NCBI GenBank assembly: GCA_016781485.1
Contig: JADDQH010000006.1
Coordinates: forward strand, 1-60,875
Reading direction: 5' to 3'
DNA length: 60,875 nt
Source of the DNA: Chloroflexota bacterium
GTDB lineage: Bacteria > Chloroflexota > Limnocylindria > Limnocylindrales > CSP1-4
The translations under genes were made by a program, and so were the position numbers. The notes under the pieces were generated by a model. That model did no database searches. It was given only the letters and a program-made list of their open reading frames with translations, and was not told the origin of the DNA. The stretch's first letter is position 1. Each line of letters opens with the position of its first letter. Below, in pieces: positions 27,892 to 34,825 of the stretch.

Positions 27892-28864
27892 GAGGCACCG
27901 CCAGGAGTGAGAAGCCGAGCGCGCGTGCGGCCATCTCGATCGAGACATACATGAGCACCGCCACGAAGAGCAGCCGCAGGATCGGCACCGGGACCCGGTG
28001 CGACATGCGCGAAGCCGCCGAGGCTCCGACGAACACGCCGGCGACCACGGGGGCCGCGACGTACGGGTCGACTGCTCCGCGAAGGAGATAGAAGACCGCG
28101 CTCGCCGACGCCGTGACGCCGATCATCAGGTTGCTCGTCGCGGTGGCGACGCGCAACGGCACACCCATCACCAGGTGCATGACGGGGACCTTCACGAGTC
28201 CTCCCCCGACACCCATGAGGGCGGCCACGATCCCGGCGAATGCGCTCAACGAGAAGCCGAGGGGCAGCCGGCGGACGACGTACGACTCCCCGCGGCCCGC
28301 GCCCGCCGGAGCATCTGCGGTTCTCCGCGTCTCCGCGTCGTCCGCCTCGCCACCCGTCCCGGTAGCACGATCGACGCCAGTGGCGTCGGAAGAACCAGCC
28401 ACCGCCGCGTCACCGAGACCGGTGGCAAGCGTCGCACGCGGGGAGGGCGTCGACGACAGTTCGGTGTCGACCCCCGGCGGGGTCATCGCGGCTGTTCGGT
28501 CCCGCCGTCCCGCGCGAAGCATCGTGAAGCTGGTGTAGGCAAGCATCATGGCGAACCCGGCGGCGAGCAAGCGTTCCGATAGCGCGAAGGCGATCAGACC
28601 GCCCACGAGCCCGCCGACGGCCGTTGCGAGCTCGAGCGTCATACCGAGTCGCAGATCCGCGACCCGCCGCTCCAGGTAGACCGCGGCGCCGGCGGACGAG
28701 GTCGTGATCACGGCGAGCAGGCTGACCGCGACGGCCTCGCGGAAGGACACGCCGAACACGAGCGTCAGGAACGGCACGATCAGGATCCCGCCGCCGAGAC
28801 CGAGGAGCGCACCGAACGCCCCGGCGACGGCACCGCCGCCGGCCAGCAGGAGCGTCAGCGCCAC
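27884..28864 (-). CDS. TauE/SafE (TSUP) family anion permease
   Basis: Two TSUP repeats, each with a glycine motif (GLGGGILIVPFL near the N-terminus and GVGGGLVKVPVM in the second half), give eight membrane segments in all. A low-complexity polar loop (residues ~125-195, Thr/Ala/Gly/Asp-rich) joins the halves. TSUP proteins move sulfite, sulfoacetate, taurine-related or other small anions; the substrate cannot be deduced and no sulfur genes are nearby. GTG 28864 is the start. It overlaps the DUF1634 gene and lies 48 nt downstream of rpsR. Confidence 0.85.
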   Translation of the reverse strand: MALTLLLAGGGAVAGAFGALLGLGGGILIVPFLTLVFGVSFREAVAVSLLAVITTSSAGAAVYLERRVADLRLGMTLELATAVGGLVGGLIAFALSERLLAAGFAMMLAYTSFTMLRAGRRDRTAAMTPPGVDTELSSTPSPRATLATGLGDAAVAGSSDATGVDRATGTGGEADDAETRRTADAPAGAGRGESYVVRRLPLGFSLSAFAGIVAALMGVGGGLVKVPVMHLVMGVPLRVATATSNLMIGVTASASAVFYLLRGAVDPYVAAPVVAGVFVGASAASRMSHRVPVPILRLLFVAVLMYVSIEMAARALGFSLLAVPRD

Positions 28865-28912
28865 GGAACCGGTCCCGTCAGCGCGGCCACTCCGCGCTCG
28901 AGGGCGGCGGCG

Positions 28913-29179
28913 CTAGGGCCGGAGGTGTTGAGGCGCGTACGGGAGCAGCGCCACATGCCGCGCGCGTTTGAGGGCGATCGAAAGCTCACGCTGGTGCTCG
29001 GCGCACGTGCCGGTCTTCCGGCGCGGCTCGATCTTCGCGCGCTCGGACAGGTAGCGGCGAAGCCGATTGATCTCCTTGTAGTCGATCTGCACGCTGTTGT
29101 CCGCGCAGAACGAGCAGACCTTGCGGCGGCGGCGATCTCGATAGAAGTCGTCACGTCGGCGGGAGCGCGTCGGGGGCAT
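28913..29179 (-). CDS. rpsR: 30S ribosomal protein bS18
   Basis: An 88-residue Arg/Lys-rich protein with the bS18 core [21 protein letters not shown] and [13 protein letters not shown]. It retains a Cys cluster (CSFC near residue 22 plus a Cys near 59), the zinc-binding form. A GAGAGG Shine-Dalgarno lies 6 nt before ATG 29179. It is the third gene of the rpsF-ssb-rpsR operon; S6 and S18 form a dimer in the ribosome platform. Confidence 0.98.
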   Translation of the reverse strand: MPPTRSRRRDDFYRDRRRRKVCSFCADNSVQIDYKEINRLRRYLSERAKIEPRRKTGTCAEHQRELSIALKRARHVALLPYAPQHLRP

Positions 29180-29227
29180 CTGGTTCCTCTCGCTTGTGGG
29201 TGATCGGAAAGGCTGGTCGTGAAGTCG

Positions 29228-29674
29228 TCAGAACGGTAGATCGTCGTAGTCGTTGGGGCCCTCGGGCGATCCGCCGTCCGGAGTCCCACGCGATGGTCGA
29301 CTCGCGCGGGCGGGCTCCCCTCCCGCGAAGTCGCCCTCGTCGCGAGGTCGAGGGTCGAGCGCGGTCACGGTGTTCGCGATGACCTCGGTCGTGTACCGCT
29401 TCTGCCCGTCCTGCCCTTCCCACTGCCGGGTCTGGAGACGACCCTCGACGTAGACCTTGCGGCCCTTCCGGAGGTTCTCGGCGGTGCGTTCGGCGAGAGC
29501 CGCCCACGCCACCACCCGGAACCACTCGGTCTCCTCGCGCCACTCGCCCTGCGGATCCTTGAAGTTCCGATTGACCGCGACCGTGAACTGCGTGACCGCC
29601 TGGCCGCTCGGCGTGTAGCGCATCTCGGGGTCCCGCCCCAGGTTGCCGATGATCATCACCTTGTTCAGCGACAC
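29228..29674 (-). CDS. ssb: Single-stranded DNA-binding protein
   Basis: SSB has an N-terminal OB fold (NKVMIIGNLGRDPEMRYTPSG; VAWAALAERTAENLRKGRKV), a Gly/Pro/Ser-rich linker from about residue 108, and the acidic C-terminal tip DYDDLPF that docks partner proteins such as PriA and RecG, both encoded in this window. It starts at GTG 29674 with an AGGAG sequence ~10 nt upstream. It sits between rpsF and rpsR in the standard operon. Confidence 0.98.
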   Translation of the reverse strand: MSLNKVMIIGNLGRDPEMRYTPSGQAVTQFTVAVNRNFKDPQGEWREETEWFRVVAWAALAERTAENLRKGRKVYVEGRLQTRQWEGQDGQKRYTTEVIANTVTALDPRPRDEGDFAGGEPARASRPSRGTPDGGSPEGPNDYDDLPF

Positions 29675-29729
29675 GGCTTCCGGCTCCTGCTACACGGCGG
29701 ACGTGTGGATCGATGCGAGCCCGGCGTCA

Positions 29730-30149
29730 TCACTCGATCGCCGCCGGCGCGGCTTCGCTCTCCGACTCGTCGATCAGCTCCGCGTCCGCCTCCGGCTCCT
29801 CTTCCTGAGGCGGCGCGACGTCGGCCTCAGCCTCGGGGGCGGCCGCACGCCGGACTGCAGCGGGGCGCTCGACGCGGGTGACGAGGTGCCGCATCACTTC
29901 CTCGGTGATGTTCAGGCCGCGCTCCAGCTCCGCGACGACTTCAGCCGGCGCGTCGAATACCAGGATGTAGTAGGAGCCGTCACGGTAGCTCGCGATGGGG
30001 TATGCGAGGCGACGCCTGCCCCAGGGGCTGACCTTGATGATCTGCCCGCCGCCCGTCGTGATGGTACGGGTCGAGCGATCGAGCGTGGCCTGGACGCGAT
30101 CATCAGGGACGTCCGGGCGCAGCACGAGCATGAGCTCATAGCGACGCAT
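29730..30149 (-). CDS. rpsF: 30S ribosomal protein bS6
   Basis: The bS6 fold begins MRRYELMLVLRPDVPDD and includes WGRRRLAYPI and the DGSYYILVFDAP strand. After about residue 100 there is an extra acidic tail (Glu/Ala/Pro-rich, ending EAAPAAIE), long for bS6 but seen in high-GC genomes. AAGGAG lies 9-10 nt before ATG 30149. It leads the rpsF-ssb-rpsR operon. A promoter with TATACT ~78 nt upstream leaves a leader of about 70 nt, a place where S6:S18 autoregulatory RNA structures are known in other bacteria. Confidence 0.97.
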   Translation of the reverse strand: MRRYELMLVLRPDVPDDRVQATLDRSTRTITTGGGQIIKVSPWGRRRLAYPIASYRDGSYYILVFDAPAEVVAELERGLNITEEVMRHLVTRVERPAAVRRAAAPEAEADVAPPQEEEPEADAELIDESESEAAPAAIE

Positions 30150-30226
30150 GATGAGAAGACTCCTTCCCTTGGGATGTGTCCCGCTCGGGCGCGAAGCCGG
30201 CCGTCGGAACTGAAAGGAACGCGGCG

Positions 30227-30254
30227 AGTATAGCGGGGCGCGTTCTGCTGTTAC
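30227..30254 (-). promoter_or_regulatory. Promoter of the rpsF-ssb-rpsR operon
   Basis: Minus-strand -10 TATACT (30232-30227) and a -35-like GTAACA (30254-30249; 4 of 6 match to TTGACA) are separated by 16 nt. The -35 overlaps the stop codon of the subtilase gene. The predicted transcript start is near 30220. Confidence 0.55.
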
Positions 30255-31858
30255 TGCTGCGTCTGCGTCTCCGGGCAGGGCTCGGTGACGAAGGCCTCGT
30301 ACGACGTCTCGTGCAGCACCGCGCGTACGGCGTCGATTCGGCCGTTGCCGAAACAGTAGTCGTAGCCCTTCGTCTCGGTCTGCTCCGCACCGATCAGGTC
30401 GATCGTCGTCGACTGCAGGTAGTCCTCCACCTGCTGCGGCCGCATGACGACGTCAGTTTCGCCCGCATCCGTTCCGATACGCCCGTACTGGCTGACGATC
30501 AGGGCGGCCACGCCCGCGGCATGTGGCGATGCCATCGAGGTGCCCTGGATGCAGCCCCAGACGTTGCCCGGGATCGTCGAGAGGACCTGGTTGCCGCAGG
30601 GGCCCGGCGTCTCGCCCCGGCGGTTCCGCGAGTTCCCGCCGGGTGCCGCGACGTCCGTCATCCCGAAGCCGTAATTGGAGTAGTACGCCTTCTCGCTGCT
30701 CGGCCCGAGCGACATCGTCCCGATGACGCCCTCGGTCTCCGCCGGCACCACCTCGCACTCGTTCTCGTACGGCTCCGGCGGGTGGGCCAGGTCGTAGTCC
30801 GAGTTCCCCAGCGCGGCGACAGGGACGACCCCCTGGTTCCGCGCGTACTGGATCGCGCGCTCGTTCGCCTTCCGGAACGCCCGTTGGACCGGGTCGGTCA
30901 TGCACTTGAGCTCCGTGGACGAAAGGAACGTGTCATCGTCCACGAAATAGCTCATGTTGATGACTTCGAACTTCGCATCGCCGGCGTAGGTGATCCCTGC
31001 GACCGAGGCACTCGAGTAGCAGTAGCCGATGGTGTCGCAGACCTTGACGGGGATGAGCGTGACGTTCGGCGCCACTCCGACGACCCCGTGGTGGTTGGCG
31101 CGCGCCGCCACGATCCCTGCGACATGGGTCCCGTGGAACCCGTTGTCGGTGCACGGATCCGGGTTCCCCACGCCGGGGCCGGCGGGGACGAAGTCGCGTC
31201 CGTTCGCGCAGTCGACGTTCGTTCCGTCGGTGTCGAAGACGAAGTCGAGATGCCTACCGTCGATACCCGTGTCGAGGATCCCGACCTGCACCGCACGAGA
31301 TCCCGCCTGCGTCGTGTGCGCCTGGGGTGCCCTGATCAGCTCCATGCTCCACTGCAGCCCTTCGAGCGGGTCTGCATGCGGCTCGGGTCCACCCGGAGGA
31401 CAGTCGGGGTCATCCGCATCGCACGGCGGGTGATCCTCGGCGATCACGGTCAGCTCCCCGCTGTCGATCGCCTCCTGGTAGCTCGGCAGGGCCTTCCAGA
31501 CGAAGTCCTCCGCGACCTCCTCCACCAGCCCGTACGTACGCAGGACTTCGGCGAACGTCGCGACATTCGAGTCGACGATCATCACGCCGATCTGCTTCGA
31601 TAGGTCGAGGCTGACCTCGCCGCCCGCGACCTTGACGATCGAGACCGCGTATTCGTGGTTCAGCGCGTAGTCGCCGCCCAGGGCGTAGCTCCCGTCCACG
31701 GCGTATGTACCCTCGAACACCACGATGTACCGCTTCGTTTCGCCTGTCTCGGCGCTGACGACGGTGGGCAGGACGAGGGCGCTCGCCAGGAGGGCTCCAG
31801 CGAAGGTGGCAAGGACACGCCGCGCGCGCCTCCGAGGTGATGTCGCAGAAGTGGACAA
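30251..31858 (-). CDS. Secreted subtilisin-like serine peptidase (S8)
   Basis: A 535-residue exported protease. A signal peptide (Arg-rich start, hydrophobic to about residue 34, cleavage near VSAET) is followed by an inhibitor-I9-like propeptide (YIVVFEG ... VMIVDSN). The catalytic domain has Asp196 (GILDTGID), His242 (NGFHGTHVAG), oxyanion Asn352 (ALGN) and Ser441 (GTSMASPHAAG). Many Cys residues suggest disulfides outside the cell. Four tandem hexapeptides of the type xYA[VL]xx occur at residues 51-74 in the propeptide. The start is TTG 31858 with AGGAGG 5 nt upstream. A TTGACA promoter is visible upstream. Confidence 0.92.
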   Translation of the reverse strand: MSTSATSPRRRARRVLATFAGALLASALVLPTVVSAETGETKRYIVVFEGTYAVDGSYALGGDYALNHEYAVSIVKVAGGEVSLDLSKQIGVMIVDSNVATFAEVLRTYGLVEEVAEDFVWKALPSYQEAIDSGELTVIAEDHPPCDADDPDCPPGGPEPHADPLEGLQWSMELIRAPQAHTTQAGSRAVQVGILDTGIDGRHLDFVFDTDGTNVDCANGRDFVPAGPGVGNPDPCTDNGFHGTHVAGIVAARANHHGVVGVAPNVTLIPVKVCDTIGYCYSSASVAGITYAGDAKFEVINMSYFVDDDTFLSSTELKCMTDPVQRAFRKANERAIQYARNQGVVPVAALGNSDYDLAHPPEPYENECEVVPAETEGVIGTMSLGPSSEKAYYSNYGFGMTDVAAPGGNSRNRRGETPGPCGNQVLSTIPGNVWGCIQGTSMASPHAAGVAALIVSQYGRIGTDAGETDVVMRPQQVEDYLQSTTIDLIGAEQTETKGYDYCFGNGRIDAVRAVLHETSYEAFVTEPCPETQTQQ

Positions 31859-31903
31859 CTCGGCCTCCTAAGACGTCTAGGTCCGACAGCGGGTGCCGGT
31901 GCG

Positions 31904-31933
31904 ACGCTAGGGCACCACTCCACCGGGTGTCAA
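31904..31933 (-). promoter_or_regulatory. Promoter of the subtilase gene
   Basis: A perfect -35 TTGACA (31933-31928), an 18-nt spacer and a weak -10 TAGCGT (31909-31904) on the minus strand. The region upstream is locally AT-rich (ACTAGTACTTTTTCATGAGG). The predicted leader is ~40 nt with the AGGAGG at its end. Confidence 0.5.
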
Positions 31934-32114
31934 TCCCTCATGAAAAAGTACTAGTGCAGTCTGGCGTAGCGCGGAGGCCAGATGACGAAGGTGCGGAACC
32001 ATCAGGGCACGTGATCGTTCGGCGCGAGCGCTCTCCGTCGGAGGTGTGGGAGGCGCGGACGTGTCACCGTGGTCGGCGTCCACCGCGCCGGCTGCACAGG
32101 GCCGGACAGGGCGT

Positions 32115-32201
32115 TGGTGCCGAAGCAGGGGTTCGAACCCTGACGCCCTTGCGGGCAGCGGAGTTTAAGTCCGCCGCGTCTGCCAGTTCCGCCACTTCGG
32201 C
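32115..32201 (-). tRNA. tRNA-Leu (anticodon TAA)
   Basis: Acceptor GCCGAAG pairs with CTTCGGC; the anticodon loop is CTTAAAC on a GCGGA/TCCGC stem, giving TAA. A long variable arm (class II) and T-loop GGTTCGAACCC are present. CCA is encoded. A TAGACT box at 32241-32236 on the minus strand could be its -10. Confidence 0.97.
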
Positions 32202-32283
32202 CGCGGGCGTCGCACACGCGGGCGCCCCCGTGGTCAGTCTACGGCGCTCCACTCTGCGCGCGACGCGCCCTCACGGGCGGCGT

Positions 32284-32292
32284 TGGTACCAT
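32284..32292 (+). promoter_or_regulatory. Extended -10 (TGgTACCAT) for the lipoprotein gene
   Basis: TG-G-TACCAT in a GC-rich stretch, ~70 nt before the start codon. The same TGnTACCAT form occurs upstream of the tRNA-Leu(CAG) gene on the other strand. No -35 is apparent. Confidence 0.4.
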
Positions 32293-32361
32293 GCCCGCGG
32301 CGCGAGCATCCGCGCGCGGCATCCCGCGTCTCTCGGACGCCCTTCTATCCGAGGTGATCCT

Positions 32362-33054
32362 GTGAACCATCGCACCCTTCTCATCGCCATCGCAGCGTCT
32401 GGTGCGTTGCTCCTGAGCGCGTGTGCCGCTACGCCTACGGGCACGACCGGCGGCAGTCCGGCTGGCGGCGCCACGACGTCACCTGCAGCCGCGACCGCCG
32501 CCGACACTCCGGTCACGAGCCCGACCGAGGCCGCGACGGCGGCTGACACTGCGGCCCCGACCGCTGCGGATACCGGCGCGGCCCCCTCCGGCACGGCGGC
32601 CCTCCCCTCGTTGAACCCTCACGGGGCCCCCGAGCTCGAAGCGCAGTTGCCCGACCAGATCGGCGGTTCGCCCTTGACGAAGGAAAGCTATGCGGGCGCG
32701 GAGCTGGCTGCGCAGCCCAGCGCGGCCTCCTTCCTCGCGGTCCTCACCGAGGTCGGTGCCGAGCCCACCGCGGCGAGTTTCGCGTACGGGACTACCCAGA
32801 ACCGGGACGCGGTCGGCGCCCTCCGAGTCATCGGCGCGGATCCCGAGCAGCTCGTCCAGTCGTTCGTGAGGAACACCCAGCAGCAGGGTGCGGCGGTCGG
32901 CCAGGCGACCATCAACGGCAAGCAGGTGACGACCGTCAGCGACGTCCTGGGCTTCGAGGGTCAGGAATACGTCTACACGACCGGCGACACCCTGTTCTTC
33001 GTCATCGCCGCTGATCGAGCGCTGGCCGCCGAGGCACTCAACGCGTTGCCGTAA
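32362..33054 (+). CDS. Putative lipoprotein of unknown function
   Basis: Start GTG 32362 with GAGGTGATC just upstream. The N-terminus is a lipoprotein signal peptide ending in the lipobox LLSAC (Cys about residue 20), so it should be lipidated and cut by LspA. Residues ~25-85 are a Thr/Ala/Pro/Ser-rich disordered linker. A C-terminal domain of ~140 residues follows (SFLAVLTEVGAEPTAASFAYG ... VYTTGDTLFFVIAADRALAAEAL) with mixed alpha/beta character; I do not recognise it. It is a lone plus-strand gene inside the tRNA region and has its own promoter candidate. Confidence 0.85.
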   Translation: MNHRTLLIAIAASGALLLSACAATPTGTTGGSPAGGATTSPAAATAADTPVTSPTEAATAADTAAPTAADTGAAPSGTAALPSLNPHGAPELEAQLPDQIGGSPLTKESYAGAELAAQPSAASFLAVLTEVGAEPTAASFAYGTTQNRDAVGALRVIGADPEQLVQSFVRNTQQQGAAVGQATINGKQVTTVSDVLGFEGQEYVYTTGDTLFFVIAADRALAAEALNALP

Positions 33055-33079
33055 GGCCGCGCGCGAAACCGGACCGGGA

Positions 33080-33112
33080 GTGTCGGGGGCACATCAGCGT
33101 CAACCCCGACAC
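33080..33112. terminator. Inverted repeat between convergent lipoprotein and tRNA genes
   Basis: GTGTCGGGG (33080-33088) and its perfect complement CCCCGACAC (33104-33112) flank a 15-nt loop, 26 nt after the lipoprotein stop and 84 nt after the tRNA-Cys 3' end (on the other strand). There is no U-tract. It may act as a bidirectional terminator or 3' end stabiliser. The rest of 33055-33196 shows nothing else. Confidence 0.4.
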
Positions 33113-33196
33113 GTACGAACTCGTCTGGGTCGGCGGGCGCGGATCCGCCTGGAGTGGCGGCGCGAGCGGGGATCCGAGTGATCCGTGCGGGGAAAG

Positions 33197-33272
33197 TGGA
33201 GGCGACGACCGGATTCGAACCGGTGAATAGAGGTTTTGCAGACCTCCCCCTTAACCACTTGGGTACGTCGCC
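33197..33272 (-). tRNA. tRNA-Cys (anticodon GCA)
   Basis: Acceptor GGCGACG pairs with CGTCGCC; the anticodon loop reads TCTGCAA with GCA; T-loop GGTTCGAATCC. Discriminator T and encoded CCA. It is the last of four tRNAs that appear to follow the promoter at 33656-33684. Confidence 0.98.
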
Positions 33273-33309
33273 TCGACGCGAGCCGGCAGGGGTCCGGCTC
33301 AACAGAGCT

Positions 33310-33383
33310 TGGCTGGCCCTCGAGGATTCGAACCTCGGTTCACGGATCCAAAGTCCGCTGTCCTACCACTAGACGAAGGGCCA
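33310..33383 (-). tRNA. tRNA-Gln (anticodon TTG)
   Basis: Acceptor TGGCCCT pairs with AGGGCCA, discriminator G, anticodon loop CTTTGGA (TTG), T-loop GGTTCGAATCC, encoded CCA. Confidence 0.98.
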
Positions 33384-33450
33384 GCGGGGGGGTCGACTCG
33401 GACGTGCTCCGCCGGTTCGCGGCGACCGGCGGCGGGCCGGATGGGAGAAG

Positions 33451-33526
33451 TGGAGCGGAAGACGGGACTCGAACCCGCGACCCTCACCTTGGCAAGGTGA
33501 TGCTCTACCAACTGAGCCACTTCCGC
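33451..33526 (-). tRNA. tRNA-Gly (anticodon GCC)
   Basis: Acceptor GCGGAAG pairs with CTTCCGC, discriminator T, anticodon GCC in loop TTGCCAA, T-loop GGTTCGAGTCC, encoded CCA. Confidence 0.98.
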
Positions 33527-33560
33527 TCGTCATGCCTGCCGTCCCGGTCAGCCTCGAGGC

Positions 33561-33636
33561 TGGTGCCGAGAGCCAGATTCGAACTGGCGACACCGTGATT
33601 TTCAGTCACGTGCTCTACCAACTGAGCTATCTCGGC
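33561..33636 (-). tRNA. tRNA-Phe (anticodon GAA)
   Basis: Acceptor GCCGAGA pairs with TCTCGGC, discriminator A, anticodon GAA in loop CTGAAAA, T-loop AGTTCGAATCT, encoded CCA. First tRNA after the promoter at 33656-33684. Confidence 0.98.
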
Positions 33637-33655
33637 GTCGGATCGGCCGACGACT

Positions 33656-33684
33656 ATTGAACCGCACGCGTGTCGGGGCGTCAA
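33656..33684 (-). promoter_or_regulatory. Promoter of the Phe-Gly-Gln-Cys tRNA operon
   Basis: -35 TTGACG (33684-33679, 5 of 6 match) and -10 TTCAAT (33661-33656, 4 of 6) on the minus strand with the optimal 17-nt spacer. The -10 ends 19 nt before the tRNA-Phe 5' end. Confidence 0.6.
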
Positions 33685-33747
33685 ACTCCCTCGCGTCGGC
33701 CTCGATCGCGCCCCCGTGTCATCGCCGCCGATCATGCTTAGCGCCCT

Positions 33748-34044
33748 TCACCCGTCCCGGCGATGGTGGTCGAGGATGAAGGCGACCGGATCGGGTGCGT
33801 CGCGAGGGATGTCACGCCACCGCCCGAGGTTTTCACCTGCCTCGAAGGCCGCCTGACCCTTGGCTTCCTCGACGCTCGCGTGTGACGTCTCGCCGCCGAA
33901 CTCCCCGTCGCGGGTGTACCGCGTGAGCCGCACGCGCGACGACTCCTCGGCCGTCTCCTCGATGAGCATCAGGTCCGGCCATGGGATGCCCTTGTGTGGC
34001 TTCGCGGACGATCCCGTCACTCTCGCCCAGACCCGGACGCCCAC
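33748..34044 (-). CDS. Small conserved-looking protein of unknown function in the tRNA island
   Basis: About 98 residues with no membrane segment or signal peptide. Readable pieces are GVRVWARVTGSSAKPHKGIPWPDLMLIE, a beta-rich part (SSRVRLTRYTRDGEFGGET) and an acidic helical part (ASVEEAKGQAAFEAGENLG) ending FILDHHRRDG; I recognise no family. Start: GGAGG (34055-34051) is directly adjacent to ATG 34050 but 6 nt before GTG 34044, so GTG is preferred; ATG 34080 would add 12 residues. It lies between tRNA-Val and tRNA-Phe, on the same strand as both. Composition resembles real genes here, not a shadow frame. Confidence 0.65.
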   Translation of the reverse strand: MGVRVWARVTGSSAKPHKGIPWPDLMLIEETAEESSRVRLTRYTRDGEFGGETSHASVEEAKGQAAFEAGENLGRWRDIPRDAPDPVAFILDHHRRDG

Positions 34045-34147
34045 GCTCATCCTCCATCGAGACCGAACCACCACTCCCACCGGATCGGAGTCGGACGAGG
34101 ATACGGGACCACACGGCCCTCCCAGGAGTCGCTCCGCGCTCGAAGCG

Positions 34148-34224
34148 TGGTGGGCGGTAGAGGACTCGAACCTCTGACTTCCTCGGTGTAAACGAGGCGC
34201 TCTAACCGACTGAGCTAACCGCCC
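34148..34224 (-). tRNA. tRNA-Val (anticodon TAC)
   Basis: Acceptor GGGCGGT pairs with ACCGCCC, discriminator A, anticodon TAC in loop TTTACAC on a CCTCG/CGAGG stem, T-loop GGTTCGAGTCC, encoded CCA. Confidence 0.98.
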
Positions 34225-34280
34225 TGGGAACGCGTCGCTCGCAGCTCGAGCGGCCGCGGCCGGTGGTCAGAGGGAGGGAG

Positions 34281-34365
34281 TGGTGCCCAGGCCGGGACTT
34301 GAACCCGGATGACTTGCGTCATACGCCCCTCAAACGTACGCGTATACCAATTCCGCCACCTGGGC
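34281..34365 (-). tRNA. tRNA-Leu (anticodon GAG)
   Basis: Class II tRNA. Acceptor GCCCAGG pairs with CCTGGGC, anticodon loop TTGAGGG on a TACGT/GCGTA stem, variable arm TGACGCAAGTCA, T-loop GGTTCAAGTCC, encoded CCA. Confidence 0.97.
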
Positions 34366-34390
34366 AGGGGCCGTGGCCGTCCAGCTGTGC

Positions 34391-34477
34391 TGGTACCGAG
34401 GGAGGGACTTGAACCCACACGACCTTGCGGTCACTAGGTCCTGAACCTAGCGCGTCTGCCTATTCCGCCACCTCGGC
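34391..34477 (-). tRNA. tRNA-Leu (anticodon CAG)
   Basis: Class II tRNA. Anticodon loop TTCAGGA on a CTAGG/CCTAG stem gives CAG; variable arm TGACCGCAAGGTCG; encoded CCA. Two oddities: the first acceptor pair is G-U, and the T-stem GTGGG/CCCTC has a U-U mismatch at the second pair. Confidence 0.95.
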
Positions 34478-34527
34478 GCGGCGTCCGACGGTCCGAGCGA
34501 CCATGTCCCGTCCGCCGGCGGCCGGAA

Positions 34528-34536
34528 ATGGTAGCA
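34528..34536 (-). promoter_or_regulatory. Extended -10 (TGcTACCAT) upstream of the Leu-Leu-Val tRNAs
   Basis: TG-C-TACCAT on the minus strand, ending ~50 nt before the tRNA-Leu(CAG) 5' end, in the 93-nt gap after secG. No convincing -35. Confidence 0.45.
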
Positions 34537-34570
34537 CAGCGACCCCCGGTCCCGGCCGACGGGGCTTGCT

Positions 34571-34804
34571 CTAGCCCGCTCGGTCGAGGCTCAGGAGATA
34601 GGCCGCGAGGGAGAAGATGACGAACAGGATCGCGAGCAGGATCGTGAACTGGAAGAGGCGCTTCTCGACGCCGCGTCGGCTGCGATAGACGGAGGAGTCA
34701 CCACCGAACGTCGACCCGAGACCAGCGCCGCGCGCCTGCAGGAGGATGGCCGCGACGAGTCCGATGCTGACGAGGACGTGGCCGAAGGCGAGGAGAGGAT
34801 CCAC
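34571..34804 (-). CDS. secG: Preprotein translocase subunit SecG
   Basis: A 77-residue protein with two membrane helices (about 3-22 and 50-72) and the SecG signature ILLQARGAGLGSTFGGDSSVYRSRRGVEK in its cytosolic loop. SecG assists SecYEG channel cycling; secD and secF lie 10 kb away on the same strand. Start GTG 34804 has no Shine-Dalgarno; an extended -10 TGgTATCCT ends 7 nt upstream. It follows gpmI by 21 nt. Confidence 0.95.
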   Translation of the reverse strand: MDPLLAFGHVLVSIGLVAAILLQARGAGLGSTFGGDSSVYRSRRGVEKRLFQFTILLAILFVIFSLAAYLLSLDRAG

Positions 34805-34811
34805 GGCGGGC

Positions 34812-34820
34812 AGGATACCA
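34812..34820 (-). promoter_or_regulatory. Extended -10 (TGgTATCCT) upstream of secG (leaderless-type)
   Basis: Minus-strand TG-G-TATCCT ends 7 nt before GTG 34804, within the 21-nt gpmI-secG gap. A transcript from it would start at or next to the start codon. Confidence 0.5.
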
Positions 34821-34825
34821 GCGGC

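Noticed and set aside
32084-32252. Small frames across tRNA-Leu(TAA)
   Set aside because: They read through a complete tRNA gene and have no start signal.
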